Source: Dipteris shenzhenensis
Lineage: Eukaryota; Polypodiophyta; Polypodiopsida; Gleicheniales
DNA length: 64,000 nt
Assembly (NCBI GenBank): GCA_047967505.1
Contig: CM106539.1
Strand: one strand, 5' to 3'
The translations under genes and the position numbers were made by a program. This document shows positions 49,501-56,391 of the stretch, piece by piece. Under the pieces are notes generated by a model, which did not search any database, had not been told where the DNA came from, and worked only from the letters and a program-made list of their open reading frames with translations. Numbering within the stretch: the first letter of the stretch is position 1; each line of letters begins with the position of its first letter.

Positions 49501-52500
49501 AGCAGTTTATACTTGCTAATGCGGACTTCCAAGCACGATCAAAACTCCAACAGTTGGAGCAAACAGGCTCCCTGTCTTCCTACATCTCTCAGTTGACCAC
49601 ATTGGTGCTGGAGATTGATGGTTTAACTGAGGAAGATCGCCTTCATGCTTTCATCTCAGGCCTCAATCCCTCGTTACGCATTGATGTCCTTAAAGCAAAC
49701 ATCACCACCACAGCTGGCGCTATTGCTTACGTAGAGCGCATTACAGATTTCCAACACACAGGGAAGCAGAGTGCTAATCGCACATAGAACTCGACTATGG
49801 ACAAAGGTGCTCGCCCTCAAGATAACACCAGGTTTCGCAAAAACTCCGGTAATCAAGGTCAGCGACAGTCTCAAGATCCCTAGAAGTCTCAGAAATCATA
49901 TGCTGGATTCCAACAGAAGGACTCCTCTAATGATCGTGCCTCTTCTTCTTCACAAAGTCATTACCGACATCCCCAACGTAAAGGTGCGGCCACTGACAAG
50001 AAGAACAACTCCAGCACAAAAGGACTTTGTACCATCTGTACAGGGGACCATAGATGGTTCGATTGTCCCAAGCGACCAAAGCAAAATTCCAATATGGAAC
50101 CTAGCACTTCCCAAAGAGAAGATGCTACCCCAGCACAAGACAAGAAAGGCAAAGCTGTTCGAATGGCGAATACCATCCACCTGAGCCTTGCCAATAACCT
50201 TGAACCTTCCCTGGCCACTCAATTACTTTGTGTTCAAGGATCGATTCGTGGAACAACGGTCACTATCCTCATCGACAGTGACTGCTCTCATAACTTCCTA
50301 GCTAGTTCCATGGTCGACAAACTTTGGTTGACCACCAGTCCTAGTCTCATGGGCTATCAGATTGAACTCGCAAATGGAACTACTTTCTTGTGCAACACCA
50401 GGATCAAAAACTTGTCTTTTCGCATCCAACATTATACGGACAAGTTGAACTTTGACATCGTGCCTCTTTCTCGGTACGATGTCATACTTGGACAACAGTG
50501 GCTCTACGACTATGATCCATCAATCAGTTTTCGCAGCCATACTATCCAGTTTGTCCACCGGGGAAAACTTATTGAGCTAACTGGTTCTAGGGACTCTCCT
50601 TTAACCCCAGTTGCCTCTGCCCTACAAGTAAAGAAGTGGGTTCGTAAATGTCAAGTAAAGACTTCACTTCTGTTGGTTACGGCAGTAGAGGAGACACCAA
50701 CAAAGAATCCTCCTGAATACCTCAACCAACCTTTTTTCCAGCCCTACCTGTATATTTTTCCACAGGAATTGCCAAAGCAGTTACCCCCTCGACGATCAGT
50801 GTACCATCCAATCGAACTTATTCCCGGCAGTAATCCACCGTCGAAACCTCCTTATCGGGTTTCTTACACTCAAAATGAAGAAATCCAAAGACAGGTGACC
50901 GAACTACTCGACAAAGGTCACATTCGGCCCAGTCGCAGCCTACTACTTGTGGAAAAAAAGAATAAGTCAATGCGCCTCTGCATCGACTACCGAGCCCTCA
51001 ACAAGCTCACTATCAAAAACAAGTATCCATTGCCTCGCATCGATGACCTCTTCGATCAACTTCTACACGCAACACAATTCTCAAAGATTGATCTTCGTTC
51101 AGGTTATCATCAAATTCGCATACGAGAAGGCGATAAGTACAAGACAGCTTTTCGAACAAAGTATGGACACTATGAATGTTTGGTCATGCCTTTTGAGTTA
51201 AACAATGCCCCGGCCACATTCATGACACTAATGAACGACATCTTCAGGCCTTTCCTCGATAAGTTCGTCATCGTTTATCTCGATGACATTGTCGTTTTCA
51301 GTAGATCCCTACATGAGCACAAACAACATCTTCACCAAGTTTTTGAAGTTCTCCGCGCAAATCCTCTCTACATGAACATTAAGAAGAGTGAGTTCTTCAA
51401 GATGCAACTCAAATATTTGGGACATGTTATTTCCGCTCAAGGCATCTCTGTGGATCCCAAGAAGGTTGAGGTAATCCGAAACTGGCCTACTCCTAAGACT
51501 GTTCATGATGTCCGCTCTTTTCTCGGATTGGCAAACTTCTACCATACAAAGGTCTATCAGTTTTCTGAAATCGCAGCGCCTATGTCCGAATTATTGAAAA
51601 GTACAACAGTTTTTCAGTGGCTTCCCGAAACAGAGTATAGTTTCCAACAACTCAAGCAAGCACTCACTACCACACCAGTTATGGCTATTGCTGACCCAAA
51701 CCTTCCGTTTGAGGTCATGACCGACGCTTCCGACATCGCTATATAGGAGCAGTCTTGATGCAAGAAGGCAGAGTTATTGCTTTTGACAGCCATAAACATT
51801 CTGATATCCAAACCCGATACCCGGTTTATGATAAGGAGTTTCTTGCCGTTGTACATGCTTATCGCTCTTGGAAACATTATCTCATGGGAACCGACTCTGT
51901 GGTCAAGACAGACCATCACTCTCTAAAGTATATCTTTACTTAGCCAGTCATGAACGCTCGAGATCTGGATGACTCTGACGCTACTTGGCAATCTGATGAA
52001 GACTTACAGCAGTACCCTGACATTTTACAGCAGTATTTTCAAAATTTACCGTGATATTTTCTACATTAGTTCATTCTCTCCACCAAGGTCTTATTCTGAG
52101 TGGGAGGGGATGTCACGATCTGTGACGTATTCCTTCTAGACTTATGGATGGTTTGATGAATGGACACTTGTGGAAGGGTATGCTCTTTCGACGGGACAAT
52201 TCCTTTGAGGCACAACCCTTCACAAGAGACATCCTATTGAAGAGACATTCCTATTGTAATGTACCCTTTCATCAAGGGTCACACCCTTCACAAGGGGTAC
52301 ACACCTCTTCATGCACATACACTTTGGAGTACACACCTTTTCATGTGTGACTCTTCACTCTCTATATAAGAGAGGCCCAATTGTATGGATGACACACTAC
52401 AGCTACACTACAGACACTCAAGCAATACAATTATTCCTTGTTCTCTGCTATTTCAGTCTCCTTTCTGTTCCTTAGCACATTTCTAAATATAGTAAATCTA

Positions 52501-53973
52501 GGATTTCTTACAATACCAGCCCCAAATCCCCCTATGTGTCGAGATAGAGATTTGCCTTTGATGGACTCTGCTGAAGCCCGATCTTCTGGAAGAACACATC
52601 TATCCACTGGTACCAGAGAGATTCGCCCTTGAAGGACAGGTGAAAATGAGAGCAAATGAGGGCTGGAAATGGGAATTACAGCAAGAGAAAGTGCTTCCAC
52701 GAGGAGGAGAGCACTTAGATAGGAGAGAAGAGTGATCCAATGGAGGGGTACTCGCAGCTAGAGGCAAAGAATAGCCAATGGAAGAAAAAAGGGCTCAAGG
52801 AGAGATCTCCAGATCACTTCAGCAATCTCCAAAGAGCTTGAACAGTCGGCACGCAGCACGAGGCAGCAAGAAACACCTCCAAAATACAGGCATGAACTTC
52901 GAGGCAGGTTCAAATAGCCCTTCAGTGCAGTAAAAACATACGCAGCAGGTCCGTACAGCCTGTGGGTGCAGTAAAAACAGATGCGGCAGGTCCGTACAAC
53001 CTGTGCAGACTGTACGGGATGGCTGTACAGACTCTGTACAGAAATCTGCAGCCACACGTGCGAACAAAAGGTGCCGTACAACTGTAAGGATTCCGTACAG
53101 CAGGTAGCCGCCACACGTGTGAGGTAAAAACTGAGAAAAACCAGCTCCCTTTGCCTCAAAATGCAGCTCCCTTCGTGGTGGATGTTCCAAAATGCAGTCT
53201 TCTCGTGTGAAGATCAGGGTTTTCGTGACAGAAGTACTTGGAGAGGCTTCAAACACTCACGGGTGTGTAGAAACCAGCAAAACCAGCAGGAATGAGGGAT
53301 CAGGAGGTTGCCAAACAGCTTGGGAAAGCTGTCAATGGCTGAGGGAATGAATTCCTGACCTGCTCTAGTACCATTGTTGGCTATGGCAAGCAATAGAAGC
53401 TCAAAAATGGAGGAGAGAAGGAGAAAAACGAGATGCTGTAATAGATTGCTGCAAAACTGAAAGTGGAGGCTCAAGAGGGAGCCAACATAACAAAACCCTA
53501 GGGCTAACTGTCATAACTGGACTAAGTGTCCTAATTGACCTAGGTGGTACATTTACTAGTTGTACCAATAGTCATAATTGACTATAACTAGGCCTACAAG
53601 GCACATACCAAGGAATAAGTGGCACCTATGGATAGCCCATAAGATCTTTGACTGTAGAGACTAGTTGCGGGGTAGGGGGGGAATCCTTACAAGATTTTAC
53701 AGCCTCATCAATTATTGCTTGCTTACCAAGCCCTTCTAGAATGTGAAGTCAAGTCTTTACTTCTGCCAGTTCCAATCGCAGCTCTCTCACTGTTTGCTGT
53801 AGCTTAAAAAGTCTGATCCTGCTGCCCAAGGATGCATATGGAGAGGGTGTCATGGCTGCAACTGTAGAGTACCGAGTCCTGATGGAGGTTGAAGGAGTTG
53901 AGGGGGACTTGGAGGAGAGGACAGGCCAATCCATAATTGGTTGTCTGTAGAACCCCTTAGCTGAACCCGGGTT

Positions 53974-54021
<48 letters not shown>

Positions 54022-56342
54022 GTCTTCGAAAGGCCTCACGGGCCTATGGGGAAAATTGCAGTAAGAAAGGAACACATGCTCATACAAGCCACAAACGGCT
54101 CTCTAAGACCCTTTGCTGAGTAATATGCCATTCTAGACTAAAATCAGAAGCACAAAAAAATCATTTAAACTCCAAGTCCAAATCCAAAACTAAGGAATAC
54201 TAGCTAGACTTAGGAGTCAGAAGACATATCCAAGTGCCATGGTGGCTCTCTTGTGAGTTGCAAAAATGTCTCGTATCTGAGTCAGTGTGGTCGTCTCACC
54301 CGTGGTGGAGGGCGTGGTCTCCGAGCTCTCTGTATCCGATGGACCATATCAATGGTAACACCTTTGGTCGGACGGTCTCCTCCCAGTAGTGTTGTAATGG
54401 GCTGGACCTCCATCGTGCGTGCTTTGGTCCGTCGCTGCATTGTGGGTGGCTCCAGCGTCTCTGGCTCATCATCCGGTCTCACTGGTCCGTATTACCCTCA
54501 TGTCGATCTCCTCTTGCTCTATCCGGACATATCCAAGAATAGACTTGAATGTGTAGAAGTCTGTGACGTGTCGCTAAGCTCGACCCACATCAATTTCCTA
54601 CTGAGCAGCTTAGTTTTGCTCTGTGATATGACGCAGAAGGGGCATCTCATCTCCATGAGAGAAAGAAAGAAAGAAAGAAAGTTTATTAAAGTCTTCGGAA
54701 GACCGATAGGTCTATGAGACTGTGAAAAACTAGATACAATGAGCTATGGTAGTGGAGCTACTAAACGAGCATCCACACCAATGCAGAATGTAGAAAATGC
54801 AAAATGGCAGTACTAATTCCTAAGTACAACATAGTCATATCTCGACTATATATATCAATCTCAGCATCATTGTCGACATCATAATCATCATCATCATCAG
54901 CAAGACATCAGAATGGATGAGGCTGTGGAAGTGGAGGCATGAGGTCAGCAATAGAGCGCTGTCGCTCCCCCAAGGGTGCAATCCTGGTATGTCTCCTGGT
55001 CGTAGCTCTGCGTCTAACCAGGGCCACTGTAGTCTGTGACCACCGTTGCTCGGGCTCTGACCCTAAACAAGGAGGGGATGTCCCCAAGTATGATCTGTGA
55101 CTTAACCCTCTGTCTGAGCTGTCGGGTCACGGTCATGTCGAGGTCTCGCCTCGTGGGGGTCTATGTGATTTGGCTGAAAGAATTTCCTGCTAGAGCTCTG
55201 AGAGGTATCAGTCGAGGAAGAAGTCTGCTCCTGTCTGCGTGCTCGGAGTATCCTATTGTGGTGTCCGAGCTGTTGAGACTGACATCTCCAGGGCGCACCC
55301 TAGCTCCCATGCAGTAGGGCCAGAGGGGGTAGATTGGCCGACCAGCCCCCACGCAGCAGGGCCAGAGGGGGTAGACTGGCCGACCAGCTCCCACGCAGCA
55401 GGGGGCCAGAGGGGGTAGACTGGCCGACCAGCCCCTGGCCTTCCCTATATAAGGGCCCTCCCCCTTCCTCATTTTACTCACTCATTCCAGCAGCTCCTCA
55501 AGGCTCCAGTCATTGCCTGCTCTTGGCCGTCCCTACCTGAGCCCCTCAGCTGCCCTGTTGGCTGCCCACGCTCCCTCTGCAGATCCCTCCTCTTTCCCAG
55601 GCTCCTGCCTCCTCGCTCCAGGCTTCTTCAGTCTCCTTGTTCCCAAGTTCCTGCCTCTTCGCTCCAGGCTCCTTCAGCCTCCTCATTCCCAGGCTCTTGC
55701 CTCCTCGGTTCAAGCTCTTCTAGCCTCCTCACTCCCAGGCTCCTGCCTCCTCGCTTCAGGCTCCTCCATCCTCCGTGCTCTCAGGCTGCAGCCTCCTTGT
55801 GCCCCTTTCCTCTGCTTCAGTTCAGCCCCTCAGCTCCTGTTTCTCATCCTGTTCAGGACACTTTGTATTTCAGTTGCTGCCCTGGTTTATGGGCTGAGTT
55901 ACAGCAGATCTGTTTGTGGCACATCTTGTTGTCTCTAGTGTTCTCTGTGTGGTTCTGTAGCTTCAGTTTGTTTGCATCTTCCGCTGCCACTTTTAATATG
56001 AGCACCTCATGAATGAAACCAGCCAAACATTGTTGGTCTGGGAACGGGCCAAAACCCCATAACTATCTCTAAAGAGGCAGTAGAAATGCCCTCGGATCTC
56101 ATAGTAAACAGGACACCTGAAGATGAAATGCTCCTCTGTCTCAACCTCCTGCATGTCACCAGTGTGCATATGCACCTCTCCTTGGGTAACCGCTTTACTC
56201 TGCCGCTCTCGATACGAAGTCTGTGTGAGGAGACCTGGAACTGCCCAAGAGAGATCCTCAGCGAGTGGGGTAGGTGAATCTGCATGTATCTTGGTGGATC
56301 AATGAAATACGTAAGAAGTGATCTCTGTAGAAGCCTAGCTTC

Positions 56343-56391
<49 letters not shown>

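Larger units (their letters stand above)
46701..52512 (+). mobile_element. Ty3/gypsy chromovirus B, integrase deleted
   Basis: LTRs 46701-47105 (405 bp) and 52111-52512 (402 bp) are nearly identical apart from two small indels. Both start TGTCACGATCTGTGACG and end TTCTTACA. The ATACC target duplication is at 46696-46700 and 52513-52517. The tRNA-Met PBS is at 47107 and the PPT GTGGGAGGGGA just before 52111. Gag, protease and RT are in order, but the sequence jumps from inside RNase H to the end of a chromodomain, with no integrase core. It is inserted in a minus-strand copia RT. Confidence 0.93.
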
